The notes below the pieces were generated by a model. The model was given only the letters and a program-made list of their open reading frames with translations. It made no database searches and had not been told where the DNA came from. A DNA stretch of 34,227 bases from Candidatus Rifleibacteriota bacterium (GTDB lineage Bacteria > Muiribacteriota > Ozemobacteria > Ozemobacterales > Ozemobacteraceae): the NCBI GenBank assembly GCA_015233155.1, contig JADFYG010000062.1:1-34227 (forward strand). Direction: 5' to 3'. Made by a program: the position numbers and the translations under genes. Shown in pieces: positions 7,205 through 16,410 of this stretch; positions within the stretch are counted from its first letter, which is position 1; each line of letters opens with the position of its first letter.

Positions 7205-8788
7205 TCAGGCCGCTACTTCATTTTTCTGGTGCCGGTAAAACTGCAATCCATTCTCAGCTTTTACCGTTCCAACCTGAACGACTTCAGCAGTATTCATTCT
7301 TCCAAGACGAATCTTCATGGTCAGTTCCACCCGGTCATCATGGACAACGACCCGATCGACATAATGCTGGATGAATCGTTTTACTTGCGGTAAGTCCTTT
7401 GCAGTCAGATAATCCCGATATTTCTCTATGACGGCACGCAATGTAGTTTCATCGATCACCGGTCGATCACGTTCGAACTCCATTTCCTGTAGCTTTACTT
7501 CTGCTATCGCCTTTGCCTCTTCCAGAGATGACAAACGATCTTTCAGACTTCCATACTCCATACCCTGACCGATAGCGTCGAGAATATTTGTAATCTGAGG
7601 AGTAATCCGACTGAGTTCTTTCCGGAGATCGTCAATGTCATGATTCTGATTGCCGGTTTTGTTCTTCTGATAGGCATTCAAGCGTCGGACAAGATGAGGA
7701 ATTTTCTTGTCATTAAAAAGATTCCGACGAAGTTGATCCAGAACGAATTCATGAAGATAATGAGCATTGATCTCTTTATTCTGACAGCCTTTGTCAGACT
7801 TTGCATGATTGCAACAGCGATATGACACGTATTTACTTTTACCTCTTCCGGCAGTTCTGGAATTACCCCACATAGGAGAACCGCAAAGAGCACAATGAAC
7901 AAGGCCACTCAGGATGTATGTTTCTTTTGCCTTGAATTTCCCTGCACGTTTCTTGTTGTGTGATAGCTTTTCCTGGACGGTGAGAAAATCTTCCTTCGAT
8001 ATTATTGCCGGAAGACCATCCTCAATTCTGATGATTTCATCTTCGCTTTTCTTGATGTAGCTGTTTCTGGTTCCCATCGGATTCTTCGATGCGGAAACAT
8101 TGAACGTATAGACACCCATATATTTTTGATTCCGGAGAATTGTGAAAATGGCATTATTGGCAAACATCCGCTTCCATTTTGTCCGATGACCGTTATCATT
8201 GAGATACTTGATTATCTGGTGATAGCCCTTGTCTTCAAGGTACATACGAAAAACAGTCCGGACTACTTCAGCTTCTTCATCATCGACCATATACTTTTTC
8301 GTTTGAGGATCGATCCTATATCCGAGTGGCGGCTTTCCCCCTGTGTGCATACATTTCAGGGCATTATTTTTCATGCCTTTCATGACTTCTCTGGCGAGAT
8401 TCCGGCTGTAGTACATCGACATGCCTTCCAGCATGGATTCCATCATCAGAGATTCCGGAGAATCATCCAGGTGCTCCAGAACGCTGATTACACGTATACC
8501 AAGGCACTTCAGCTTGCGTTTGTAGTGAACTGAGTCATATTTGTCGCGGGAAAACCTGTCGAGCTTGTGAACCAGAACACCTTCAAATAATTTCTTTTCT
8601 GCATCTTGGATCATTTTTTGAAATTCAGGACGCTTATCTGTAGTGGCACTCTTTGCATGATCAGCATATATCTTCACGAGATTATGATTGTTGTGTTTGC
8701 AGTATTCCTCGATTGCTCGTAGCTGTGCTTCTATACTTTCTTCTCTCTGATTTGATGAACTAAAACGGGCATAGGCGCATATATTCAT
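7205..8788 (-). CDS. Large serine recombinase
   Basis: 527 aa. The ATG at 8788 has GGAG six bases upstream; upstream in-frame starts are less well placed. N-terminal resolvase domain: Y6-A-R-F-S10 with Ser10 as the likely nucleophile, Q14, and KLDRFSRD at 75-82. The middle is a recombinase domain (GGKPPLGYRIDP near 165, then RNQKYMGVY). A zinc ribbon follows (CALCGSPMWG and later CC...C), then a coiled coil near 400-440. This is the full set for phage- and element-type large serine integrases, which join att sites without host factors. Probably the integrase of this element; its att sites were not identified. Confidence 0.93.
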   Translation of the reverse strand: MNICAYARFSSSNQREESIEAQLRAIEEYCKHNNHNLVKIYADHAKSATTDKRPEFQKMIQDAEKKLFEGVLVHKLDRFSRDKYDSVHYKRKLKCLGIRVISVLEHLDDSPESLMMESMLEGMSMYYSRNLAREVMKGMKNNALKCMHTGGKPPLGYRIDPQTKKYMVDDEEAEVVRTVFRMYLEDKGYHQIIKYLNDNGHRTKWKRMFANNAIFTILRNQKYMGVYTFNVSASKNPMGTRNSYIKKSEDEIIRIEDGLPAIISKEDFLTVQEKLSHNKKRAGKFKAKETYILSGLVHCALCGSPMWGNSRTAGRGKSKYVSYRCCNHAKSDKGCQNKEINAHYLHEFVLDQLRRNLFNDKKIPHLVRRLNAYQKNKTGNQNHDIDDLRKELSRITPQITNILDAIGQGMEYGSLKDRLSSLEEAKAIAEVKLQEMEFERDRPVIDETTLRAVIEKYRDYLTAKDLPQVKRFIQHYVDRVVVHDDRVELTMKIRLGRMNTAEVVQVGTVKAENGLQFYRHQKNEVAA

Positions 8789-8850
8789 TCTTTTCTCCAT
8801 AGATGAATTAGCTCCCATCCAGTTAAAGATGAGAGCTTCGTACAAAATTG

Positions 8851-9018
8851 TTACAGGTACGTAAGAATTTCCAGGAGTAAATCTAGCTTGGAATCACGTT
8901 CTGATGGATCATCATCGACTTCATGTTTCTCAATTGATTCAACTTCAAACTGATCATATCGTCGATGCTGTAGATCAGATCTTGTGATCGATGTTGTTTT
9001 ACGTTTTTCCATTCTCAT
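8851..9018 (-). CDS. 55-aa protein upstream of the recombinase
   Basis: 55 aa, ATG at 9018 behind AAAGGA with 8-nt spacing; a second in-frame ATG is at 9012. The N-terminal half is basic (EKRKTTS), the second half acidic with a helical end LDLLLEILTYL. It lies 62 nt upstream of the recombinase start on the same strand, so the two are probably co-transcribed. Short acidic-ended proteins next to integrases can act as directionality factors or regulators, but that is a guess here. Confidence 0.55.
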   Translation of the reverse strand: MRMEKRKTTSITRSDLQHRRYDQFEVESIEKHEVDDDPSERDSKLDLLLEILTYL

Positions 9019-9248
9019 GGCAAGTATCCTTTGTTGCTCGCCATGGTAGAATCAGCTAGATCATATCAATGATATAGGCTTATAATCAGTATTGATTCAT
9101 CATTTCTGTATATATTTTCCAGGCAAGACAATGAAATATAATTCATATTCTATTAATTATTTGTTCGAGGATTTGAGATACTTTTTTTGAAAAAGATATC
9201 AGAAATATTTGTGAGTCCATTACTGATTTAACATTGTATCCAATTCAT

Positions 9249-9298
9249 CATGGCGGGGTTTATCCGAACCTTGAGGGGTTCGGAAAACCTAAGCCATG
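9249..9298. repeat. Hairpin element upstream of the recombinase operon
   Basis: CATGGC (9249-9254) pairs with GCCATG (9293-9298); inside, GGTTTATCCGAACC pairs with GGTTCGGAAAACC with small bulges. It belongs to the same hairpin family as 9588-9638 by layout. Confidence 0.6.
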
Positions 9299-9587
9299 CA
9301 TACATCTAAATACAGCAAAAAACACAATTACAACTGTTATGACTTCAATGTGGGTAAAATTACACATCTTCTAAAATATACGCGTATATGACATTAAATC
9401 GGCCTAATAGAGCTATCTTTCGGTGCAGTACGAAGTAAATTCCGTCAGATCATTGTCAGTGAGTTTTCATCGTCATGATCGACTACATGATGAGCATCCA
9501 GTGGAAATGTTGGAATCTCAGTAAATTCATCTTCATGATGATATCGTCAGTTGATCAGATTTCTATTATTTTCATCATTCCATCAAT

Positions 9588-9638
9588 GGTTGCTCAGGGT
9601 TTCCCGTTCCCTAAAGAACGGGGAAACCCGGTGCAACC
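9588..9638. repeat. GGTTTCCC hairpin element
   Basis: GGTTGC at 9588 pairs with GCAACC ending at 9638; inside, GGGTTTCCCGTTC pairs with GAACGGGGAAACCC around CCTAAA. The 45 bp before it (GTTGATCAGATTTC and onwards) also recurs before the hairpins at 14419 and 15849. Confidence 0.75.
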
Positions 9639-9785
9639 ATATATATCATTCAGAATTGGGAATCCCGGAAACTTTTAGGTTTCCCGGATTCCCTTCTTAT
9701 ATATATAAGGGAAACCGGGGAACCTCTCCAGATGAGCATCTCCGAGGCATATCAGCGGGAAACCGGGAAACCCAGTATTGATCTC

Positions 9786-10158
9786 ATTTCTGGTTCTCCA
9801 TGCGTCTTTTTGACGCTGTAGAACCATGAGATTTTTGAAATGTTCAGATATCTCCATGAGTCAACGGCACCAAAGGCACATCCGGGAGATTTTGATGAAG
9901 AAGTCATGAAAATCGTTATGGCCCGCAAAATGCATCTTTTACAACGATGATTCCGGAAAGATGTAGAAAATCACACATTTACTCCCAAAGAAGCGTAAAT
10001 CGCTTACTTCAGGGCAAATCTGACTATGCTCAGATGAAGTTTGAAGGCAATTCGATTACCTCAGAGAAAATTCATTCCGGCAATGATCGACAACATCATG
10101 ACGATCCTCCGGTCGAGCAGTTGAAAGTTCACCGGCCGTTATTCAGTAGAATGCTCAG
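9786..10158 (+). repeat. Long dispersed repeat, copy A
   Basis: Begins CATTTCTGGTTCTCCATGCG and continues with shared blocks such as TTGAAATGTTCAGA, ATCTCCATG, TCAACGGCACCAAAG and AAAATGCATCTTTTAC, matching copy B (13933 onwards) in the same orientation. The right end stops near GAATGCTCAG, just before the GHKL gene; the hairpin that ends copies B and C is missing here. Confidence 0.75.
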
Positions 10159-10240
10159 CTCCGCTGTATATTGTTGTGGTATAATGTCAAGTGGCAATCA
10201 AAGGATTGTATAAATATCACTCCAGTGGAAGGGAAGTTTA

Positions 10241-12133
10241 ATGGAAATTAATCTTTTGAAGGCTATCACAACTTTTTTTCCAAGTCCCTCTCTTGAAATG
10301 ATTTATTTCGAAGCAGTTGCGAACTCAATTGATGCTGGTGCTTCTAAAATAGACATTGGGATATTTATCGATGAATTTACAAAGTCTGAAACCTTAGAAA
10401 TAAAAATTTCAGACAACGGCATTGGGTTTGTTGAGAAGAACTTTCAGAAGTTTTCGAAACTACTTGAAACAGAAGATCAAAACCACAAGGGACTCGGCAG
10501 GCTTGTTTTTTTGAATTATTTTGAAAATGTAACCGTTATTAGCCATTACGACAATACAGTTAGAGAGTTTCTGTTTTCTGCTGATTTTCAAGGTGTCTCC
10601 AAGACAGCGAAAACTCAAGTGTCCATGCAAAAAACTGAAATTATTCTTTCCAATTATTCGAAACAATCTGTTCGTACGTATGACTATCTAAGACCTGAAA
10701 CCATTATCGACTCGATTATTATGCAATTCTTTCCCATGTTACATGCTATGAAGATTTCTAAAAAGGATCTGGAAATATCCGTTTCTTTAAAAACAAATCA
10801 GGAGAGTAAGGAAAATAGATTTTTCAATTGTCAGAAAGATTTTTTTCTCAAGGACCTTCCAGAATTAAAATCAATTTCATTTAGCGACCCAACAATAAGC
10901 CTCATTGATGATTTTATCCTGTATTACTCGATTGAAAACACTCTCGTGGCTTCTGCATTCCATATCTCAGTATGCGCTGAGGGCAGAACAATTCCATTGA
11001 ATTTCATCAAAAGTGAGAACATTCCTCTCGGTTATGAAATTCACTTTTTGTTGCTTTCCAGTTATTTTAATGGCAAAGTCAATCCTTCGCGGCAGAAGCT
11101 AGATATTGAAGAGCGGGAAATGAAAGTGATCAAGAGAGTTTTAACTCAGAAGATGATTGAAATCATCAATCAGGATATTCCTGCTGTTGCTGAGAAAAAC
11201 AAAAAGACAAAAGAAGTTCTTGAGGAAAGATTCCCTCATTTACACGGATATTTTGAGGATTGTGCAATTGGGCTAATTGACCGGGAAAAAACCTTGGAGA
11301 TTGCACAAAAGAAATTCTTTTCACTTCAAAAAGAAATTCTTGAGTGCAGTCACCTTAATGAGGACCTGTATTTTAAATCACTTAATATTTCCTCAAGGGT
11401 CTTAGCTGAATACATAATCTATAGATCAAAGATTATTTCAAAACTTAAAGATGTCAACAAGAATCAAAGCGAAGCGGATATTCACAATTTATTTGTACCC
11501 CGAAGAAAGATTTTTTCCAACGCCACTCAAGTTGAAGAAATATTTGCACATAATGCTTGGTTGCTTGATGATAAATTTATGTCTTATTCCAAGATTCTAA
11601 GTGAACAAGAAATGTCAAAGGTGATTCACGAGATTTCTTTTGAGTCAGAATCGATTACGGATGATTCCCGACCAGACATTGCTATTATATTTTCCAATCC
11701 GCCATTAAATTCTCAAAAAGTTGATATTGTTATTGTCGAGTTAAAGAAGAAGGGGCTGCCTCTTGCAAAAAACGAAGAGGTAATTAGCCAGTTGAAACAG
11801 CGAGCTCGAAAGTTGCTTAACTACTATGGCAAAACAATTCAAAGGGTGTGGTTTTATGGAATTGTTGAATTTGACAAGGAACTAAGGCGATCTCTAAAAG
11901 AAGAGAAGTTTATTGAAGTGTTTTCATGTGGAGAAGTGTATTACAAAGAGCACGAGATTTATCCAGATTTTGATGACGACAATCCCATTCCAGTCGGCTT
12001 AAATGTTTTATCGTTTGAAGCCCTGTTTAGGGACGCTGACGCAAGAAACAATACATTTCTAAATATTCTTAAGGGTAGCATTCGCAAATCCACTCAACCA
12101 ACATCTCAGGATTCCTCCACTTTAAATTCCTAA
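10241..12133 (+). CDS. GHKL ATPase with C-terminal PD-(D/E)xK-like nuclease domain
   Basis: 630 aa, start ATG at 10241 behind AAGGGAAG. The N-terminus is a Bergerat-fold ATPase like MutL, Hsp90 and MORC: N box EAVANSIDA at 24-32, G1 box DNGIG at 58-62, G2 box KGLGRL at 83-88. A long middle region follows. Near 476-505 the sequence RPDIAI then VDIVIVELKKKG has the D ... E-x-K pattern of PD-(D/E)xK nucleases. Fusions of MORC/MutL-like ATPases to restriction-type nuclease domains are known from bacterial defence islands. A DNA-cutting defence role is inferred. It stands between a repeat copy and a convergent HNH gene. Confidence 0.8.
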   Translation: MEINLLKAITTFFPSPSLEMIYFEAVANSIDAGASKIDIGIFIDEFTKSETLEIKISDNGIGFVEKNFQKFSKLLETEDQNHKGLGRLVFLNYFENVTVISHYDNTVREFLFSADFQGVSKTAKTQVSMQKTEIILSNYSKQSVRTYDYLRPETIIDSIIMQFFPMLHAMKISKKDLEISVSLKTNQESKENRFFNCQKDFFLKDLPELKSISFSDPTISLIDDFILYYSIENTLVASAFHISVCAEGRTIPLNFIKSENIPLGYEIHFLLLSSYFNGKVNPSRQKLDIEEREMKVIKRVLTQKMIEIINQDIPAVAEKNKKTKEVLEERFPHLHGYFEDCAIGLIDREKTLEIAQKKFFSLQKEILECSHLNEDLYFKSLNISSRVLAEYIIYRSKIISKLKDVNKNQSEADIHNLFVPRRKIFSNATQVEEIFAHNAWLLDDKFMSYSKILSEQEMSKVIHEISFESESITDDSRPDIAIIFSNPPLNSQKVDIVIVELKKKGLPLAKNEEVISQLKQRARKLLNYYGKTIQRVWFYGIVEFDKELRRSLKEEKFIEVFSCGEVYYKEHEIYPDFDDDNPIPVGLNVLSFEALFRDADARNNTFLNILKGSIRKSTQPTSQDSSTLNS

Positions 12134-12167
12134 TGGTTGATATCCAGTGAACGTTGAAATTCCAACA

Positions 12168-13802
12168 CTAAATCAGATCACCTTTACCATTATTACAACT
12201 ACTACATAGAGTTCTAAGATTTTCAGGAACGGTCTTTCCACCACGAGAAATGGGATGAATATGATCGACATCAAGCCGTATAGACTTATCTGACGCTGCA
12301 TCAACACCACAAATTGAACAACGAAAGTCATCGCGCTGAAAAATTTTCCACCGTAATCGAGAAGACAAGAGTTTCCGCTGGGTAAATGCCTCTTCTCTTG
12401 AAATCGTGATATCGGATACTGGAGAATCAATGGAAATGTTATTATTCGTATCAATAGAATTAATTGCTTCTTCAGAATCAAGGATTCTCTTTGCTATCGA
12501 CAACCTTGATTTTATCAAGACAGAAACCGGCTTTTCCTTACCCTCTTTCCAACGAATATGAGAACGGACCCATGATTTGCCAGGAACGGGATTACCATTC
12601 ATATCATGTCCCACTTGCCCAACCGGAAGATTTCTCCAAAATCCACTAACATGAACTTGATATTCTGGGGCTGTAAAACGCCTTACTGAAGACCTTACTT
12701 GGGGATTTACTATTCGAAGCGCAGCGACATTTCTATACACAATCTTTCTCTCGTCAGATTGCGATCCCGTCGAGTCGTTGTCACTTTCTGAAATCCCTTC
12801 TGTACGCTTATTGGCAATGTTTTTTGGTATTGATTCATTCCGAACTAAAGTGTAGCGAAATTTGAAATACTGCGGAAGTAGAACACAAGCTTTTGCAACT
12901 TCAAAAAAGGGAAGGAAATCTGGCAATCGCTTTTTGGCAATCTTCTCAATTTCTCGGCTCGCGTCCTCATTCTCCCCGATGCCAGGATCATCTGAAACAA
13001 TGTTGTAAAAACGCCCCGAGTCCTCTAGGACATAGTGCACTTCTTCGGTTTGTTCAGTGAGATTAATTCTCGTAATTGCCAAAATCTTCCAAAATTTTTC
13101 GTCAGCATCCAGAGGGGTGGCTTCTAATTTAGTGTCAGGAGCTGGAAATAATTTCTTTTTTCCCGGAAGTGAACGGAAAAGCATATCACCGACATCACAC
13201 TTACCTCTTAATTGCTCTGATTCTGCTTCTATATCTGCACTTTTCCCACCCACGACAATGATTGTAAGTTCGTCATCGTGACGAACGAATGAAACTGCGC
13301 CAAAACCAAAATCTATATCTCCCCCATAAGAGAACGTAATGTCGGACGGATTATCTAGAGAAGAATACGAAAAAATAATTTTATCTGGAATAGAAAATAC
13401 TGATTCAAAGTAATTATCGGCACAGTTTTCACTTGTTACAAAATCCATAAAGTCAGAAAAAGAAAACAGATGATTTTTCTCTTCCAACATTCTAAATATA
13501 TTTAATTCTGAATCATATGAAAAAAAAGCTTCCAAAACGTTGAATGAAGAGGGCATCGAATGTGGTCCGTGCTTAACTAAACGGTCGTTATACTCACGAT
13601 AAAAGTTTCGAAGCTCTTTGTCAGCAAGTAAACCAGGTCCACTGTCACAATCTGCGTCGATAGCTTTTTTAAGACGTTCCAACATTTTCTTTACATGCCG
13701 TCGCTGATTTCTCGACAATTCGTCAACAGACTCATGAGAATTCCGAGGTTTGCGACCACCTACTGCCTTGGAAATTTCATTCATCCTTTCACTATGTTTC
13801 AT
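12168..13802 (-). CDS. HNH endonuclease, C-terminal HNH domain
   Basis: 544 aa, ATG at 13802. The last 63 residues form an HNH domain: RWKIFQRDDFRCSICG (zinc Cys 495 and 498), DVDH-x-H at 511-516 with the metal-binding Asp/His, N528, and CSSCNN at 533-538 (Cys 533 and 536), ending at GDLI. Ahead of it lies VSGFWRNLPVGQVG...GNPVPGKSWV, a block I associate with phage and accessory proteins. The first 370 residues are unrecognised and may be a sensor or binding domain. The stop is 34 bp from that of the GHKL gene (convergent), so the two may form one two-nuclease module, although they are separate transcripts. Confidence 0.82.
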   Translation of the reverse strand: MKHSERMNEISKAVGGRKPRNSHESVDELSRNQRRHVKKMLERLKKAIDADCDSGPGLLADKELRNFYREYNDRLVKHGPHSMPSSFNVLEAFFSYDSELNIFRMLEEKNHLFSFSDFMDFVTSENCADNYFESVFSIPDKIIFSYSSLDNPSDITFSYGGDIDFGFGAVSFVRHDDELTIIVVGGKSADIEAESEQLRGKCDVGDMLFRSLPGKKKLFPAPDTKLEATPLDADEKFWKILAITRINLTEQTEEVHYVLEDSGRFYNIVSDDPGIGENEDASREIEKIAKKRLPDFLPFFEVAKACVLLPQYFKFRYTLVRNESIPKNIANKRTEGISESDNDSTGSQSDERKIVYRNVAALRIVNPQVRSSVRRFTAPEYQVHVSGFWRNLPVGQVGHDMNGNPVPGKSWVRSHIRWKEGKEKPVSVLIKSRLSIAKRILDSEEAINSIDTNNNISIDSPVSDITISREEAFTQRKLLSSRLRWKIFQRDDFRCSICGVDAASDKSIRLDVDHIHPISRGGKTVPENLRTLCSSCNNGKGDLI

Positions 13803-14472
13803 ATCATTCCCGCAACAATTGATTCTTCCGACAATTATACTGTCGGATCTATGGTATACCAGTTCTCATGAAATGGAAACCGGTATACCTTCCTAACTTA
13901 TGAAAGTAAATCTGGAGGCCAAATATTCATGTCATTTCTGGTTCTCCATGCGTTTTTCGACTCTGTAGAACCCTGTGATTTTTTGAAATGTTCAGACATC
14001 TCCATGGATCAACGGCACCAAAGACACATCCAGAGCATTCTGACTAGAAATTCATCGAAATCATCAGTACCGGCAAAATGCATCTTTTACGGCGACAATT
14101 CCAGCGATGTGATCAAAATTACACATTCATCAAAAAAGATACGTATATCGCTTATATCCCGGCTGATTTTACCATGATGAGGTTCATTGAGAAGACAATC
14201 CGGCCATTTCCCAGAAACAGCACATTCTCCATCATTACCGCCAGACACATGTAGATTCACCGGTCAAGATGCAGAATATTCATTGGCTGCTCAGTCAACG
14301 TGATTTTTTTCTTGCCATATTCTTTTGCCGATTGATATCCGTCACCACATCGCCGGATTTTCACTGATATCATCGCCAGTTGATCTGATTTCCATTTTTC
14401 CTCTCCTATCATCTCGATGGTTGAACGGTTTTACGTCCGGCAAGGACAGGAAAACCAGTGCAACCACTACAT
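13803..14472. other. Intergenic region made of repeat copy B
   Basis: Apart from about 130 bp of promoter-side sequence for the HNH gene (with an 8-bp CGGTATACC tract near 13880), the region is almost wholly copy B of the long dispersed repeat. Confidence 0.6.
13933..14465 (+). repeat. Long dispersed repeat, copy B (most complete)
   Basis: The left half matches copy A (9786-10158) and the right half matches copy C (15508-15896); the end is a hairpin with GGTTG at 14419 and CAACC ending at 14465. Copies A, B and C are all in the same orientation. In one frame copies B and C read FIKKD-x-YI and then IPADFTM, so the repeat may descend from a coding sequence. Confidence 0.75.
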
Positions 14473-15492
14473 TCATATGCAAAACAACAATTGAATCAAT
14501 CGTTTTCGCCTTATTGCAACATTTACGAGACTCGATATTACTTCCCTGGTATTATCACAAAAAAGAGCTGGCTTGCGTTCATCAACAAAGCTTTTCTTAA
14601 AATTTATATCATCCTCTAATAGAATTTGAAGCAGTTTTTCCCTTTTCCATGATTTTTTAACTTCAATCCCCTTTTCTTGGCACATTTTGAATAGTGTACT
14701 TTGAGCGTATTGGTCAAGAAATCTTTGCGGATCATCAGCTATTGTCATTATGCCTGACTGTAGGATCTCTTCTGCTGACTCATGATTATTAAAGCCCAAA
14801 TACTTGATTTCCGATTTGGGTGTCTGCAAAAGGAAGAAGCCGAACGTATCAATATTGTCTAATACGACAAGCCTTGAAGGAATGGACAGATTAGCCAAGT
14901 TTTCAAAGGATGACCTTGGGAAAATACTATCCAAATTGCATTCTGTCTCTTTGAAAAGATGGACTTGACTCCAGTAGGAAGATTTATTCTTACGCATTTT
15001 CAAAATGAAAGAGTTGGCCTTCTCAACAAGGGGTTGAATATTCATTACATTTCGTATTGTGTAACAGGAAAGTGCTCTGGAAGCAATTCCAGGATAGTCT
15101 GGGCTATCGGCAATCCAAAATTCTCTACCCCCCCCATTCTTTTCGAAAAGGATGCACATCGCTTTGAATTCGAATTCAGCGTTGTCAGAAGAGAACTCAA
15201 TGAAATTCTTCAAATTCCACTGATAAATTTCGTCAGTGGCTCTTGATGTCCAATCATCACCAGTTCCAAGAGGATTTCCGACGACAAGTAATCGCATTAA
15301 TCTCTTTATGCCACTGACATCGCCCATTCTTAACATCTGGGAAATGAAGGTCAAAACGTTGGTACACGGAACTCTTGAATTCGGAGAATGATCCTTATGA
15401 AGTAAAGGATGATCAGGATGTGAAAGATGTATATATTCTTCACAAAAACTCTCAAGTGATTGTAAGCTCATATTTTTGTCATTTTGAAGCAT
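14473..15492 (-). CDS. Hypothetical protein with SAP-like motif
   Basis: 339 aa, ATG at 15492 behind AAAGGA. No domain recognised with certainty. Near residues 270-295 the sequence LFKMCQEKGIEVKKSW then KREKLLQILLED has the spacing of a SAP DNA-binding motif (two short helices with a Gly turn), which is the only hint of function. No membrane segment or signal peptide. It lies between repeat copies B and C; copy C is truncated just where the gene's 5' end begins, as if the gene had been inserted into or next to a repeat. The setting suggests an accessory, possibly defence, protein. Confidence 0.65.
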   Translation of the reverse strand: MLQNDKNMSLQSLESFCEEYIHLSHPDHPLLHKDHSPNSRVPCTNVLTFISQMLRMGDVSGIKRLMRLLVVGNPLGTGDDWTSRATDEIYQWNLKNFIEFSSDNAEFEFKAMCILFEKNGGGREFWIADSPDYPGIASRALSCYTIRNVMNIQPLVEKANSFILKMRKNKSSYWSQVHLFKETECNLDSIFPRSSFENLANLSIPSRLVVLDNIDTFGFFLLQTPKSEIKYLGFNNHESAEEILQSGIMTIADDPQRFLDQYAQSTLFKMCQEKGIEVKKSWKREKLLQILLEDDINFKKSFVDERKPALFCDNTREVISSLVNVAIRRKRLIQLLFCI

Positions 15493-16005
15493 TGCTCATC
15501 CTTTATCTCGTTTTTTCGACGACAATTCTGACAAGGTGATGAAAATTACGGGTTCATCAAAAAAGATGCGTATATCACTCATATTCCGGCTGATTTTACC
15601 ATGACCACGTTCATTGAGATGACAATCCGGTAAATCCACAGATACAGCACATTTTCCATCATTCCCGGCAGGCACATGTAGATTCTCCGGTCGAGATGTG
15701 GAAAGTTCACCGGATGCTCAATCGACGTCATTTGTTTTCTGCCGGTATTCTTTCGCTGATTGCTCTTCCGTCACTCCATCGATCAATTTTTCCCGGTCCC
15801 ATCATCAGGTGATCTCATTTCCAATTTTCCACATACCATTACATCCAAGGCTGCTCAGGGCTTTCCGTCCCCAAGACGGGAAAACCCCTTGCAGCCGTAT
15901 TATTTACTACTGTCAGCGAATTGTCAGTCCATTCCGATCATGACACTACAAAAAATCATCATTTTTAAGGATACGTCAATCTACAGCAAACGCAGTCCAC
16001 AAATA
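15493..16005. other. Intergenic region made of repeat copy C
   Basis: Holds copy C of the long repeat and about 100 bp of unassigned sequence before the tmRNA terminator. No gene seen. Confidence 0.6.
15508..15896 (+). repeat. Long dispersed repeat, copy C (left end missing)
   Basis: Matches copy B from the CGACAATTC block through the terminal hairpin (GGCTGC at 15849, GCAGCC ending at 15896). Shared blocks include TTCATCAAAAAAGAT, CCGGCTGATTTTACCATGA, GACAATCCGG and CAGGCACATGTAGATTC-like sequence. Confidence 0.75.
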
Positions 16006-16040
16006 GAAAATCCCCGAACATTTACACACAACGTTCGAGG
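16006..16040 (-). terminator. Intrinsic terminator of ssrA
   Basis: On the minus strand CCTCGAAC pairs with GTTCGGGG (plus-strand 16033-16040 and 16012-16019), followed by ATTTTC. It starts 11 nt past the mature 3' end of the tmRNA. Confidence 0.65.
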
Positions 16041-16050
16041 ATTCGCACAG

Positions 16051-16410
16051 TGGAGGTGGCGGGAATCGAACCCGCGTCCGAAGAGGATCATAAGAGCCGT
16101 CTACCATCATGTCCTGCAATTTGTTTGTTTAAGGTTTTCGTAACCCACAGGCAGGTCTCTACTCACCCGATCCGTCTGGTTTGTCTCGATGACGCACGCC
16201 AGGAGCCCCACGCGGCATCCAGCCAGTTTAGTCGGCGGTTCTTCGGCATCTTACTGGCGAAATTTACCGGGAACCGTCACAGCCTAATTAGGCTGCGATA
16301 GCCAGATTTTCGTTGGCTTTTGTTTTTTGGTCTATTTTTTACGAGGCCGTTAGACCAACCTCGGATGGCAAGCGATTACTCACACACTCCGTCGAAACCA
16401 GGTCACCCCC
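16051..16410 (-). ncRNA. ssrA: tmRNA
   Basis: 360 nt. The 5' end GGGGGTG (from 16410) pairs with CACCTCC at the 3' end (acceptor stem, discriminator A at 16051); CCA is not encoded. The 3' part holds the T arm with GGTTCGATTCCCGCC-type sequence typical of tmRNA. The mRNA-like part at 16288-16317 reads ANENLAIAA followed by TAA, and the stop lies in a small hairpin, as in other tmRNAs. The molecule rescues stalled ribosomes with SmpB and tags the unfinished protein for proteolysis. ssrA 3' ends are common integration sites for islands; the DNA on the 3' side here (below 16051) is the repeat-rich accessory region. Confidence 0.97.

Larger units (their letters stand above)
9019..10240. other. 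1.2-kb AT-rich intergenic region with repeats
   Basis: No intact gene seen. The stretch 9040-9240 is very AT-rich. It is followed by a hairpin (9249-9298), a 14-bp palindrome ATATACGCGTATAT (9376-9389), the GGTTTCCC hairpin at 9588-9638, more GGTTTCCC/GGGAAACC tracts at 9665-9775, and the first copy of the long dispersed repeat (9786-10158). Confidence 0.6.

Noticed and set aside
9376..9389. 14-bp palindrome ATATACGCGTATAT as the recombinase attachment core
   Set aside because: Serine-integrase att sites are longer with a 2-bp central dinucleotide; a bare short palindrome in AT-rich DNA is not enough.
16021..16080. Duplicated ssrA 3' end as an attachment site pair
   Set aside because: I found no second copy of the tmRNA 3' end in the window; a partner outside it cannot be excluded.
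16051..16120. tRNA gene (GGTTCGATTCCCGCC-type T arm)
   Set aside because: This is the 3' part of the tmRNA; the acceptor partner lies 360 nt away and a tag peptide is present.
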